Below, one piece after another: positions 54,130 to 62,866 of a DNA stretch of 64,000 nt. Origin of the DNA: JAFAXD01 sp963833605 (GTDB taxonomy: Bacteria; Pseudomonadota; Alphaproteobacteria; Rhizobiales; Xanthobacteraceae); contig CAWHYZ010000002.1 of assembly GCA_963833605.1 (NCBI GenBank), positions 248,001-312,000 of the forward strand. Direction: 5' to 3'. Made by a program: the position numbers and the translations under genes. Position 1 is the stretch's first letter; each line of letters begins with the position of its first letter. The notes beneath the pieces are model-generated. The model worked only from the letters and a program-made list of their open reading frames with translations. It was not told the DNA's origin and searched no databases.

Positions 54130-55375
54130 ATGGCCCGTACCGATGCGCTGGTGCTCGGCGCCGGCATTGTCGGCACTTCGATTGCGCTGCATCTCGCCAA
54201 GCGCGGGCTTTCGGTTGCGCTCATCGACCGCGGCGGCCCCGGTGAGGGGACCTCCTTCGGCAATGCGGGGATCATCGAGGGCAACACCATTTTTCCCCAA
54301 GCCTTTCCAAGCGATCTTGGACTGCTGGCACGCATCGCGCTCAAGCGCGCTCCGCAAGCGAATTATCATCTCGCGTTTCTGCCCCACGTGGCGCCTTGGC
54401 TTGCTTCCTTCTGGGCCTGGTCGCGGCCGCAGCGTATCGTCGAGACCGCGCATGTGATGCGGCCGTTTTTCGCCCGCGCTGTCGCCGAGCACGAGGCGCT
54501 GATCGCGGAGTCGAATGCTGCGCAATATGTGCGCAAGACCGGATGGCTCAAGCTCTTCCGCGAGGAGCGTTCCTTTACCGGAACGGCGCGCGAGCGCGAG
54601 TTCGCCGCCAGCTTGGGAATCGCGACCACGAGCCTCGATCGCGACGGTGCGCGCGCGCTCGAACCGTCGCTCGAGCCGGTGTTCCGGCGCGCGATTTTCC
54701 TGCCGGAGGTGGTCTCGGTGATGAACCCGCTCGCGCTCACCCGCGCCTATGCGCGGCGCTTTGCTGCGCTCGGCGGCACCATGCTCACCGGCGACGCGCG
54801 TACGCTGCGCCGCGACGGCAGCCGCTGGCGGATCGCAACCGAGTCCGGCACGGTCGAGGCGGCGGAATCGATTGTTGCGCTCGGGCCCTGGTCATCCGAT
54901 GTGCTGGGGCCGCTCCGCATCGATCTGCCCCTCGGCATCAAGCGCGGCTATCACCGGCACTTTCGCGCCAAGGGCAACGCCGCGCTCGGGCGCCCGGTGC
55001 TCGACGCCGACAACGGCTATTGCCTCGCGCCGATGGAGCAGGGCATCCGCGTCACCACCGGCGTTGAATTCGCAGCGCGCGATGCGCGGCCTACGCCGGT
55101 GCAGTTCGGCCGATTGCTGCCGGCCGCGCGTGCGCTCTTCCCGCTCGGCGATCCGGTCGAGCCGGCACCCTGGATGGGCGCACGGCCATGCTTTGCCGAA
55201 CTCGCGGCCGGTGATCGGGCGCGCGCCCGGCCAGTCCGGGTTATGGCTCGCGTATGGCCACGGCCATTGGGGCCTGACGCTTGGCCCGGCAACCGGCCGG
55301 CTGATGGCCGAGCTGCTGACCGGCGCGACCCCGTTCCTCGATCCGGGCCCGTTCCGGGCCGAGCGATTTGGGTAA
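54130..55375 (+). pseudogene. D-amino-acid dehydrogenase (DadA-like) FAD oxidoreductase, frameshifted near 55200
   Basis: The first 357 or so residues have the DAO pattern (LGAGIVGTSIALHLAKRGLSVALIDRGGPG for FAD, GYHRHF near 275). The C terminus in the same frame is then meaningless. Removing one A at 55199/55200 restores SRPVIGRAPGQSGLWLAYGH and GHWGLTLGPATGRLMAELLTG, the normal C-terminal FAD-binding part, to a stop at 55373-55375. Product would be about 414 aa. A true mutation or an assembly error. Deaminates D-amino acids to 2-oxo acids. Confidence 0.85.
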
Positions 55376-55376
55376 G

Positions 55377-56405
55377 CTATCGCGCGAACTTGTCCCGCCA
55401 ACTCGGCAACGCGCCCGCGAATGGCAGCGCGGTCGCCTCGTAAACGCCGCGCGCCACCGCTCGCGCCACCACGTTGGCTGCGATCGCGCCGAGCCGCATG
55501 AATGCGAAGGTCGGCTCCGCGAGCGGTTTTGCGCCGGTCGCGGCGGCGAACACCACGTCGCCATCGAGCGGGGTGTGCACCGGATAGCTCGCACGCGCGA
55601 GCCCGTCCTGTGCCATCACCGCAAAACGCTTCGTCTGCGACTTCGTCAGCTGCGCATCGGTTGCGACGACGACGAGCGCGGTGGCGACCCGCAGGGCCCC
55701 CTTGGTGCGCGGGCGGAGCGCGTCGGGCGGGAGCGGCGAGGGAAAGCCGCACCCACCGAATTCGCCATTCTCTTCGAACGGAGCGGCCCAGAACCACGGG
55801 CCGTCTCCTACCACCACACTGCCGGCAGCGTTGACCGCCGCGAGCGCGCCGACGACAAGGCCGTCCGCCGTCACCGTTGATGCGGACCCGATGCCGCCCT
55901 TGAGGTTGACGGTGGTGGCACCGGTGCCAGCCCCGACGCTGCCGAGTGCGAAATCCGCCGCCGCACTCGCTGCCGCCGCGTAGGCGAGTTCGCGATAGGG
56001 TGGATAGCGACCCCAGTCCTTGTCGGCGCCGTTGAGCAGGTCGAACAGGATTGCGCCCGGCACGATCGGCACTCGCGCTCCCCCGACCTGGTAGCCGCGG
56101 CCCTGCTCGCGCAGGTAGGCCTGCACGCCGCTGGGCGCGTCGAGGCCGAACGCCGAGCCGCCGGAAAGCGCGATCGCGTCGATGCGCGTCACCGTCATTT
56201 GTGGGTCGAGGAGGTCGGTCTCGCGGGTTCCGGGGCCGCCACCGCGCACGTCGATCGATGCGACCGCCGGTTCCTGGAACAGCAGCACGGTGACGCCTGA
56301 GGCGAGCCGGGCATCGTCTGCGTTGCCGACCAGAATGCCGGGCACATCGGTGATCAGGTTGCGGGTCACGCACAGCCCTCCGGGGTGTCTGAAAACGGAA
56401 CCCAT
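55377..56405 (-). CDS. P1 (S58)-family peptidase, DmpA-like
   Basis: A 342-residue self-processing aminopeptidase-like protein. VTRNLITDVPGILVGNADD and GGGPGTRETDLLDP near the N terminus are followed by IDAIALSGGSAFGLDA and the core GSVGAGTGATTVNLKGGIGSAS, which contains the probable cleavage/nucleophile region. Family members release N-terminal amino acids or hydrolyse beta-peptides; specificity unknown. It is convergent with the dadA-like gene (1 bp between stops). Confidence 0.88.
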   Translation of the reverse strand: MGSVFRHPGGLCVTRNLITDVPGILVGNADDARLASGVTVLLFQEPAVASIDVRGGGPGTRETDLLDPQMTVTRIDAIALSGGSAFGLDAPSGVQAYLREQGRGYQVGGARVPIVPGAILFDLLNGADKDWGRYPPYRELAYAAAASAAADFALGSVGAGTGATTVNLKGGIGSASTVTADGLVVGALAAVNAAGSVVVGDGPWFWAAPFEENGEFGGCGFPSPLPPDALRPRTKGALRVATALVVVATDAQLTKSQTKRFAVMAQDGLARASYPVHTPLDGDVVFAAATGAKPLAEPTFAFMRLGAIAANVVARAVARGVYEATALPFAGALPSWRDKFAR

Positions 56406-56516
56406 TTCGTCAGGCTGGTCAACGGGGTTAGTTGTGACGTTCAACTTCTTTCACAACTTGAAACAGGCGCCACCGGCGAGCTTGCGCGGCGGCGTCCGCC
56501 AGAGCATGAAAGCGCC

Positions 56517-57251
56517 ATGGCCGCCGAAGTCTCCCTGCTGGCCGCATTCCTCGCGGGCCTGCTCAGTTTTTTGTCGCCCTGCGTGCTGCCGCTGGTGCCG
56601 CCCTATCTCGTTTACCTCGCGGGCACGTCACTTGAGCGGCTCGCCGACGCAGAGCCGGAACCATTGGTGTGGCGCGACACTCTGGGGGCGGCGCTCCTGT
56701 TCGTGGCCGGCTTTTCCACTGTGTTCATTGCGTTCGGCGCGAGTGCGAGCGCGATCGGCGCGCTGGTGCTGCGGTTCTCGCCGCAGCTCGCGATCATTGC
56801 CGGCGCCGTCATCATCGTGATGGGCCTGCATTTCCTCGGTTTGACTCCGATCGGTCTGTTGATGCGGGAAAAGCGGCCGGCGATGCCGAAGCCGGTCGGG
56901 ATCTGGGGTGCCTATGCGATGGGCTTGGCGTTCGCGTTTGGCTGGACGCCCTGTATCGGGCCAGTGCTCGCTGCCATCCTGGCGGTGGCCGCTTCCAAGG
57001 AGACCGTCACCAAGGGGGCAAGCCTGCTCGCGGTCTACTCGGCCGGGCTCGGCATTCCGTTTCTGATTGCTGCCGTCGCGGTCGAACCGGCGATGGCCGC
57101 CATTGCGCGCTTTCGCCGTCATCTCGCGCTGGTCGAAAAGGTGATGGGCGGTCTGCTCGTGCTCACCGGGATTGCGTTTCTGACCGGCTGGGTCAGCGAA
57201 GCGGCGTTTTGGCTCTTGGAATGGTTTCCGGCGTTGGGGAAGATTGGATGA
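56517..57251 (+). CDS. ccdA: CcdA-type cytochrome c biogenesis / thiol-disulfide transmembrane protein
   Basis: A 244-residue membrane protein with six helices and the paired Cys of CcdA/DsbD: Cys22 in LSFLSPCVLPLVPPY and Cys146 in FGWTPCIGP. It carries reducing equivalents across the inner membrane for cytochrome c maturation or periplasmic thiol repair. Start chosen at ATG 56517, where the family N terminus begins; the upstream frame is open without similarity. It is divergent from the P1 peptidase. Confidence 0.93.
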   Translation: MAAEVSLLAAFLAGLLSFLSPCVLPLVPPYLVYLAGTSLERLADAEPEPLVWRDTLGAALLFVAGFSTVFIAFGASASAIGALVLRFSPQLAIIAGAVIIVMGLHFLGLTPIGLLMREKRPAMPKPVGIWGAYAMGLAFAFGWTPCIGPVLAAILAVAASKETVTKGASLLAVYSAGLGIPFLIAAVAVEPAMAAIARFRRHLALVEKVMGGLLVLTGIAFLTGWVSEAAFWLLEWFPALGKIG

Positions 57252-57342
57252 AAAGCGTGTCCCGGGCGCGGCGCATCACGAAGTGGTGCGCTGCAGACCC
57301 GGGACCGTCACGCGCCAAAGTATTTTCGGGATAAGCGCTTTC

Positions 57343-58473
57343 CTACTCGATCTCTACGTAGGTGATTTTCCCTTCCGGGTTCTTTTTCCAGACGTAGACC
57401 ACGTAATCGAGGCGGGTCACGTCGCCCTTCTTGTCATACGAGAGGTCGCCGATCACGGTGGAGAACTTCATGCCCGAGTGCATCTTGTCGGCGATCTTCT
57501 TCGGGTCAAGCGACTTCGCCGCTTCCGCTGCCTGCTTGATGATCTGCACGGCGGCATAGCTGTACAGCGTGTAGGCCTGCGGCTCAAAATTCTTGGCGCG
57601 GAACTTTGCCACCACATCCTTCGCCTCCGGCCGCTTGCGCGGATCAGGGCCGTAGGTCATCAGCGTGCCCTCGGAGCCGGGTCCCGCGATGGCGGCGAAT
57701 TCGTCGTCGGCGATGCCATCGCCGCCCATCAGCGGGGCCTTGATGCCCTGGTCGCGCATCTGGCGCAGGATCAGGCCGCCGGTGTCGTGCAGCCCACCCC
57801 AGTAGATCAGGTCGGCGCCGGACGCCTTCACCTTGGACACCACCGCGGAGAAGTCCTTGTCATCCTTGTTGACACCCTCATAGAGCACTTCCTTGAGGCC
57901 ACCCTTGTTGATGACGCCGCGGGTGGCATCGGCGAGACCCTGGCCGTAGGTGGTCTTGTCGTGGATGAAAGCGATCTTCTTGCCCTTGTAATTCTTCAGG
58001 ATGTAATCGCCCGCCACCGCACCCTGCTGGTCATCGCGGCCACAGGTCCGGAAGATGTTCCACAGCCCGCGGTCGGTCACCTTCGGGTTGGTCGAGGCCG
58101 GCGTGATCTCCAGGATACCGTTCTCCTGGTAGACGTCGGACGCGGGGATGGTGACGCCGGAATTGAAGTGCCCGATCACGAACTTCACGCCGTCGCCGAC
58201 GAACTTGTTGGCGACCGATACGCCTTCCTTCGGATCGGCCCGATCGTCGCCGAGCTCGGTGGTGATCTTTTGCCCCAGAATGCCGCCGGTTGCGTTGATG
58301 TCGGCAACCGCCTGTTCGGTGCCGTTCTTGAGCTGGGCCCCAAATGCGGCGCTACCGCCTGTGAGCGGGCCGCCGATCCCGAATTTGACCTCCGCCGACG
58401 CCGTGGTTGCGAGCGCAAGGCTCGCACCCAAAGCGAGGCCGAGCGCGATCCCATTCGCCTTCGTCCGTTTCAT
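57343..58473 (-). CDS. ABC transporter substrate-binding protein, branched-chain amino acid type (LivK-like)
   Basis: A 376-residue Peripla_BP_6 receptor with a signal peptide (MKRTKANGIALGLALGAS...ASAE). The mature chain has FGIGGPLTGGSAAFGAQLKNG, VFVIGHFNSGVTIPASDVYQENG and KIAFIHDKTTYGQGLAD. It binds amino acids or small amides in the periplasm. The permease and ATPase genes (livHMGF) are not in the window; the DUF6867 gene nearby usually belongs to such a cluster. Confidence 0.92.
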   Translation of the reverse strand: MKRTKANGIALGLALGASLALATTASAEVKFGIGGPLTGGSAAFGAQLKNGTEQAVADINATGGILGQKITTELGDDRADPKEGVSVANKFVGDGVKFVIGHFNSGVTIPASDVYQENGILEITPASTNPKVTDRGLWNIFRTCGRDDQQGAVAGDYILKNYKGKKIAFIHDKTTYGQGLADATRGVINKGGLKEVLYEGVNKDDKDFSAVVSKVKASGADLIYWGGLHDTGGLILRQMRDQGIKAPLMGGDGIADDEFAAIAGPGSEGTLMTYGPDPRKRPEAKDVVAKFRAKNFEPQAYTLYSYAAVQIIKQAAEAAKSLDPKKIADKMHSGMKFSTVIGDLSYDKKGDVTRLDYVVYVWKKNPEGKITYVEIE

Positions 58474-58514
58474 GACTGGTCCCTTCTGTCGCTCCGCAGT
58501 CCGCGGTGTTTCAG

Positions 58515-58592
58515 GCTAGTGCTCTGTGTCCGAAGTTCGTAATACATCGCAGCAACCCCCGACACGAACTTCGGAAGCACGGGGACACTAGC
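58515..58592. repeat. Dispersed inverted-repeat element, copy A
   Basis: Nested arms: GCTAGTG (58515-58521) pairs with CACTAGC (58586-58592), and CCGAAGTTCGT (58530-58540) pairs with ACGAACTTCGG (58564-58574). The loop contains ATCGCAGCAACCCCC. A related copy is at 38271-38342. MITE-like size; it lies just upstream of the livK gene, in its leader or promoter region. Confidence 0.82.
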
Positions 58593-58742
58593 AAATCTAT
58601 GATTCCAGTGTCGCTTTTCGTTTTGACGTTCCTTTACGCGCTTGCGGCAACCGCTGTAGGAACTTCAAATCGGCGGCACTTGTGCGATCGGGTGGATTCA
58701 AGCGCCAATCGGCGCAAATGTCACTTATCTTCCTTGCAATAT

Positions 58743-59079
58743 TCACGCCCGCGGCCCGGTGCCGCTGCGCAAAAACCCGTATTGGCGTGCCATCTGGCGT
58801 ACGCGGGTGACGCGAAAACCGGCAAAGCCCGAAGACACATGCAAACAGGGTGTCGACAGCGAAATAGTGTGGCGAGGGCAGCGTAGCGCCGAACAGCGCG
58901 AAGTGGATGAAGCGCACCGCAAAGCCGATCAGGAGCCCATAGACAACCACCAGCCACCACCGACTCCAGGCGATCGCGACTGCCCGCCCGGCGAGCCAGG
59001 CCGCCCCGCCGCCTAGGATGACCGTGACCAGCAGGAACACCCCGAACGAGCTTTCCTGATACAGCAGGTCGTGCAGCAT
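58743..59079 (-). pseudogene. DUF6867 membrane protein, frameshifted at 58828-58830
   Basis: The N terminus (MLHDLLYQESSFGVFLLVT, then GGGAAWLAGRAVA and FIHFALFGATLPSPHY) is a normal start of this small membrane protein. After VFG the frame is lost. Dropping one base from the CCC at 58828-58830 restores FAGFRVTRVRQMARQYGF and a stop at 58743-58745, for about 111 residues. The family occurs next to liv transporter genes and is of unknown role. Likely an assembly indel in a short homopolymer. Confidence 0.78.
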
Positions 59080-59095
59080 TGCGGTCAGGCTTTCG

Positions 59096-60310
59096 TCACG
59101 ACGATGGGGTGTGGTGGGCGAACAGTCCCGCCAAGCGATCCAGTACGGCGCGCGCGTCGGTCTCAATGTTCGCCGCCGCAACCTCGACTACCTGATATTC
59201 CCGCTCGGCGAGCCACGTCCGTTTGCGCGCGCGCGCGCGGGCAGCATCAACGCTCTCCTCGGTCGGCAGGATATCGATCACGGCGTGCAGCGGGAATGAC
59301 ACAATGTCGGCGATGTGAGGACCGACCGGCACCTGGCGCTTGAACGAGAGGCTCGCGAACCGCCGATCCCTGGTCATCGCCCCCCACAGGACGCGCTCGG
59401 CCTCGGTCGGGTTCCTGCGCAGGAGCCGCGCTAGCCCGCGCACCGGGCCCCGTTCCGAGGGCACGCGGCCGGCGCTGTGTTCGGCGATAAGCGTGCGTAG
59501 CTTTCCAGCCTCCTCACCATCGAGAATGCCGCCGCGCGCCGGCCCCTTGCGGCCTTCCGCAATCGCCATGATGACGCCGTGCAAGGTCTGGATGTCCTGC
59601 TGCGTCGGCTGCATGCGGGCAAAGATGTTGTGCAGGTTGACCAACATGGTTTCGCGCTTTTCGGCCGGCCGAAAGAACTCGACCCGATCGAGCTCCTGCT
59701 CGACATTGGCGAAGAACGCGGCGAGCTGCTGCTTGGGCGCTGCGCCGGATTTGCGCGGCATCACAAACGGCAGAGCGCCGCCGGCGCCGAGCTTGAACCA
59801 CTCATAGCCCATGATGGCGACTGCCTGTGCGAGGTTGAGCGAGGCGAAGGCCGGGTTGACCGGGAACGTAACGATGCAGTCGGCGGCCGCGACCTCCTCG
59901 TTGAGCAGGCCGATGCGTTCGCGGCCGAACACGATCGCCCCGGGTTCGCCCGCGGCGATTCGGGGCGCCAATTCGCGCGCGGCTGCTTCTGGCGAGAGCA
60001 CCGGCTTCGCCTGATCGTGGGCGCGGGCGGTGGTCGCGAGCACGAACGTGCAGTCGGCAATCGCTGCAGCGAGGGTGTCGAAGAGCTGCGCCGCATCGAG
60101 CACGCGATCGGCGCCGGCCGCCATCATACTGGCCTTGGCATTGGGCCAAGGCTGGCGCGGCGCCACGAGGCGCAGGCGGGACAGGCCGAAGTTCGCCATG
60201 ACGCGCGCCGCCGCGCCGATGTTCTCGCCGAGCTGCGGCTCGACCAAGATCACGACCGGTCCCTCGATCTCCACCCAATTCCTGGTCTTGTCGGTTCCGG
60301 CCCCGGGCAT
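59096..60310 (-). CDS. TrmJ-like SPOUT RNA methyltransferase fused to a DUF559 domain
   Basis: A 404-residue fusion. Residues 15-175 are a SpoU/TrmJ methylase (VVILVEPQLGENIGAAARVMANFG, VFGRERIGLLNEEV, FPVNPAFASLNLAQAV). Residues about 285-395 are a DUF559/VSR-endonuclease-like domain (LARLLRRNPTEAERVLWGAM, FKRQVPVGPHIADIVSF, AEREYQVVEV). TrmJ 2'-O-methylates tRNA position 32. The C-terminal domain may bind nucleic acid; its catalytic state is unknown. Start at MPGAGTD. Confidence 0.88.
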   Translation of the reverse strand: MPGAGTDKTRNWVEIEGPVVILVEPQLGENIGAAARVMANFGLSRLRLVAPRQPWPNAKASMMAAGADRVLDAAQLFDTLAAAIADCTFVLATTARAHDQAKPVLSPEAAARELAPRIAAGEPGAIVFGRERIGLLNEEVAAADCIVTFPVNPAFASLNLAQAVAIMGYEWFKLGAGGALPFVMPRKSGAAPKQQLAAFFANVEQELDRVEFFRPAEKRETMLVNLHNIFARMQPTQQDIQTLHGVIMAIAEGRKGPARGGILDGEEAGKLRTLIAEHSAGRVPSERGPVRGLARLLRRNPTEAERVLWGAMTRDRRFASLSFKRQVPVGPHIADIVSFPLHAVIDILPTEESVDAARARARKRTWLAEREYQVVEVAAANIETDARAVLDRLAGLFAHHTPSS

Positions 60311-60513
60311 GGCTGCCTTTCTATCGAACCACCTCTGCGCCGTCATGCGTGGGTTTTTCCCGCGTATCTCGGTTATCAACGAGCCGGCCCATGATCGGCT
60401 AAGGCCCGAGGCGGTTTGGAACGACCGGCTTGGGGCAACACCACTCTTTCGACACGAACCGGCTCCAATCGGAGGCTGGCGGCCGACGCTGCCAATCGCT
60501 GGGGAGAGCAAGC

Positions 60514-61332
60514 TTGGCTGCTGACCACGCGCAATCGGATGCCCGCCGCCTTGTCCTCGGCGCTGCGGTCGGCATGAGCGTCGCGCAGGTTCGCATCTTC
60601 ATCTCTTCGCTGCGGCAGGCCGGCTACACGGGAGCGGTCGTGATGCTGATCGGCCTCGCCGATCGCAGCCTTGCAGCCTATTTGCGCACTCAGGGAGTAG
60701 AGCCGCGTCGCGTGTGGTTCGTTCGGCGTCTGCACGGGCCGATCCATGCCTACCGGTTCGAGCTGTTCGTCCGCTACCTGCGGCAATTCGGCGAACGCTA
60801 TGACGAGGTACTCATCAGCGACGTGCGCGACGTTCTTTTCCAGGCCCATCCATTCGCGGGCATGATGGGGCCGAACTGCCATTTCTTTCTTGAAGGCGCG
60901 GCCAAGACGATCGGCAACGAGCCGACCAACATGCTCTATATGCGGCTTTTTCTCACACCTGCCGAGTTCGAGGCGATCGCACCGGAGCGCATCAGCTGCT
61001 GCGGTGTTGTGCTCGGCGGCACCCGCGCAGTCATGGCCTATCTCGAGCGGATGACGGCGCGCCTTGCCGCCGTGCCGCTGCGGGTACGGCGCAAGATCGG
61101 TGCCGATACGGCGTTCCACAACCTGATAGCGCACGCAACCAGCGACGTGCCTTCGGTCATCGTGGAGAACAATGTCCTGGTCGCGACCATGGGGATCGAG
61201 CCAGCGGCGCGCTATGTCGTAGGTGTCGACCGGCGCGTGCGAACCGTGGACGGCAACCTGCCGGCAATCCTGCACCAGTACGATCGGATCGCAGAGATCC
61301 GCGCTCCAGTCGAAGCGCGCTTTGCGCAATGA
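60514..61332 (+). CDS. Glycosyltransferase-like protein with an SDVRDV motif
   Basis: A 272-residue protein of uncertain family, with VLISDVRDVLFQAHPF in the centre. This DxxD motif resembles the metal-nucleotide-sugar site of DUF616/TOD1-type or similar glycosyltransferases. It also has HAYRFELFVRYLRQFGERYD and RKIGADTAFHNLIAHATS. The start is uncertain: TTG at 60514 with GGGGAG 7 nt upstream is my choice; a TTG at 60430 would add 28 residues. Solitary between trmJ (divergent) and icd. Confidence 0.62.
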   Translation: MAADHAQSDARRLVLGAAVGMSVAQVRIFISSLRQAGYTGAVVMLIGLADRSLAAYLRTQGVEPRRVWFVRRLHGPIHAYRFELFVRYLRQFGERYDEVLISDVRDVLFQAHPFAGMMGPNCHFFLEGAAKTIGNEPTNMLYMRLFLTPAEFEAIAPERISCCGVVLGGTRAVMAYLERMTARLAAVPLRVRRKIGADTAFHNLIAHATSDVPSVIVENNVLVATMGIEPAARYVVGVDRRVRTVDGNLPAILHQYDRIAEIRAPVEARFAQ

Positions 61333-61571
61333 ACCCGCAGCCGTCCTGGTCGGTTTTGTCCAGTCGTCTCGCTTGCTAAGGCACGGCAACGCCACGGGGA
61401 TCGGAATCGCCGGGACCAGCCCGGTGATCGCATTTTGCTCTGCGCACGAATTAGGCATGCGCGACGTCGTGCCTATCGACTTTCTCCGCGCCGTTGCCGG
61501 TGCTATAGCGACGCCCGCCGGCATTATCGCCTGTCTCCTCCAAGCGCGCGTCGTGTTCCGAAAGGTTTCTC
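61333..61571. other. Leader/promoter region of icd
   Basis: About 240 bp. It contains a TAGGCA/TGCCTA inverted repeat (61452-61475) around an ACGT centre. It must hold the icd promoter; I see no clear sigma70 pair. Confidence 0.35.
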
Positions 61572-62789
61572 ATGGCTAAAATCAAGGTTGCCAATCCGGT
61601 CGTCGAGCTCGACGGCGACGAGATGACCAGGATCATCTGGCAATACATCAAGGACAAACTGATCTATCCCTATCTCGATATCGAGCTTCTCTACTACGAC
61701 CTCGGCATTCAAAAGCGCGACGAGACCAACGACCAGATCACAATCGACGCCGCCAACGCGATCAAGCGGGTCGGGGTCGGCGTGAAATGCGCCACTATCA
61801 CGCCGGACGAAGCACGCGTGAAAGAGTTCGGCCTCAAAGACATGTACCGCTCGCCCAACGGTACCATCCGCAACATTCTGGGTGGCGTGATCTTCCGCGA
61901 ACCGATCATGTGCAAGAACGTGCCGCGGCTGGTTCCGGGCTGGACCAAGCCGATCATCATCGGCCGTCATGCGTACGGCGACCAATACCGGGCGACTGAC
62001 TTCAGGGTGCCCGGCAAGGGCACCCTGACGCTCACCTTTGTGGGCGAGGATGGAACGAAGATCGAGCGTGAGGTGTTCCAGTTCCCGAGCGGCGGCGTCG
62101 CCATGGCGATGTACAATCTCGATGACTCGATCCGCGATTTTGCGCGCGCCTCGCTCAATTATGGGCTCAATCGCGGCTATCCGGTCTACCTCTCGACCAA
62201 GAACACGATCGTCAAGGTCTACGACGGCCGCTTCAAGGACATCTTCCAGGAGATCTACGAGCAGGAATTCAAGGCCGAGTTCGAGAAGAAAAAGATCTTC
62301 TACGAGCATCGGCTGATCGACGACATGGTGGCGGCGGCGCTCAAATGGTCGGGCGGTTATGTTTGGGCGTGCAAGAACTACGATGGCGACGTGCAATCGG
62401 ACACGGTCGCCCAAGGCTATGGCTCGCTCGGCCTGATGACCTCGGTGCTGATGACACCGGACGGCAAAGTGGTGGAGGCGGAGGCCGCGCACGGTACTGT
62501 GACCCGCCACTTCCGCCAGCATCAGCGCGGCGAGCAAACCTCCACCAACTCGGTCGCGTCGATCTTTGCGTGGACGCGCGGACTTGCGCATCGCGCCAAG
62601 CTCGACAACAACGCCGAGCTCGCGCGCTTTGCCGCAACGCTGGAGAAGGTCACGGTCGGCACCGTCGAGCAGGGGTTCATGACCAAGGATCTGGCGATCC
62701 TGGTGAGCGCCGATCAGAAATGGCTTTCGACCACTGACTTCCTGGATCACGTGTCGGCGAATCTGACCAAGGCGATGTCGGCGGCGTAG
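61572..62789 (+). CDS. icd: Isocitrate dehydrogenase (NADP)
   Basis: A 405-residue TCA-cycle enzyme of the eukaryote-like type: NPVVELDGDEMTRIIWQYIK at the start, ATITPDEARVKEFGLK, SPNGTIRNILGG, FEKKKIFYEHRLIDDMVA and LMTSVLMTPDGKVVEAEAAHGT. It yields 2-oxoglutarate and NADPH. It is convergent with alaS. Confidence 0.97.
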   Translation: MAKIKVANPVVELDGDEMTRIIWQYIKDKLIYPYLDIELLYYDLGIQKRDETNDQITIDAANAIKRVGVGVKCATITPDEARVKEFGLKDMYRSPNGTIRNILGGVIFREPIMCKNVPRLVPGWTKPIIIGRHAYGDQYRATDFRVPGKGTLTLTFVGEDGTKIEREVFQFPSGGVAMAMYNLDDSIRDFARASLNYGLNRGYPVYLSTKNTIVKVYDGRFKDIFQEIYEQEFKAEFEKKKIFYEHRLIDDMVAAALKWSGGYVWACKNYDGDVQSDTVAQGYGSLGLMTSVLMTPDGKVVEAEAAHGTVTRHFRQHQRGEQTSTNSVASIFAWTRGLAHRAKLDNNAELARFAATLEKVTVGTVEQGFMTKDLAILVSADQKWLSTTDFLDHVSANLTKAMSAA

Positions 62790-62866
62790 TATTCGTAGCG
62801 CGCATCGCGCCCGGCGCACCTCTCTTCAGGAAAGAGGGCAGCACTTCGCCACCGGGATCGAGAGTG

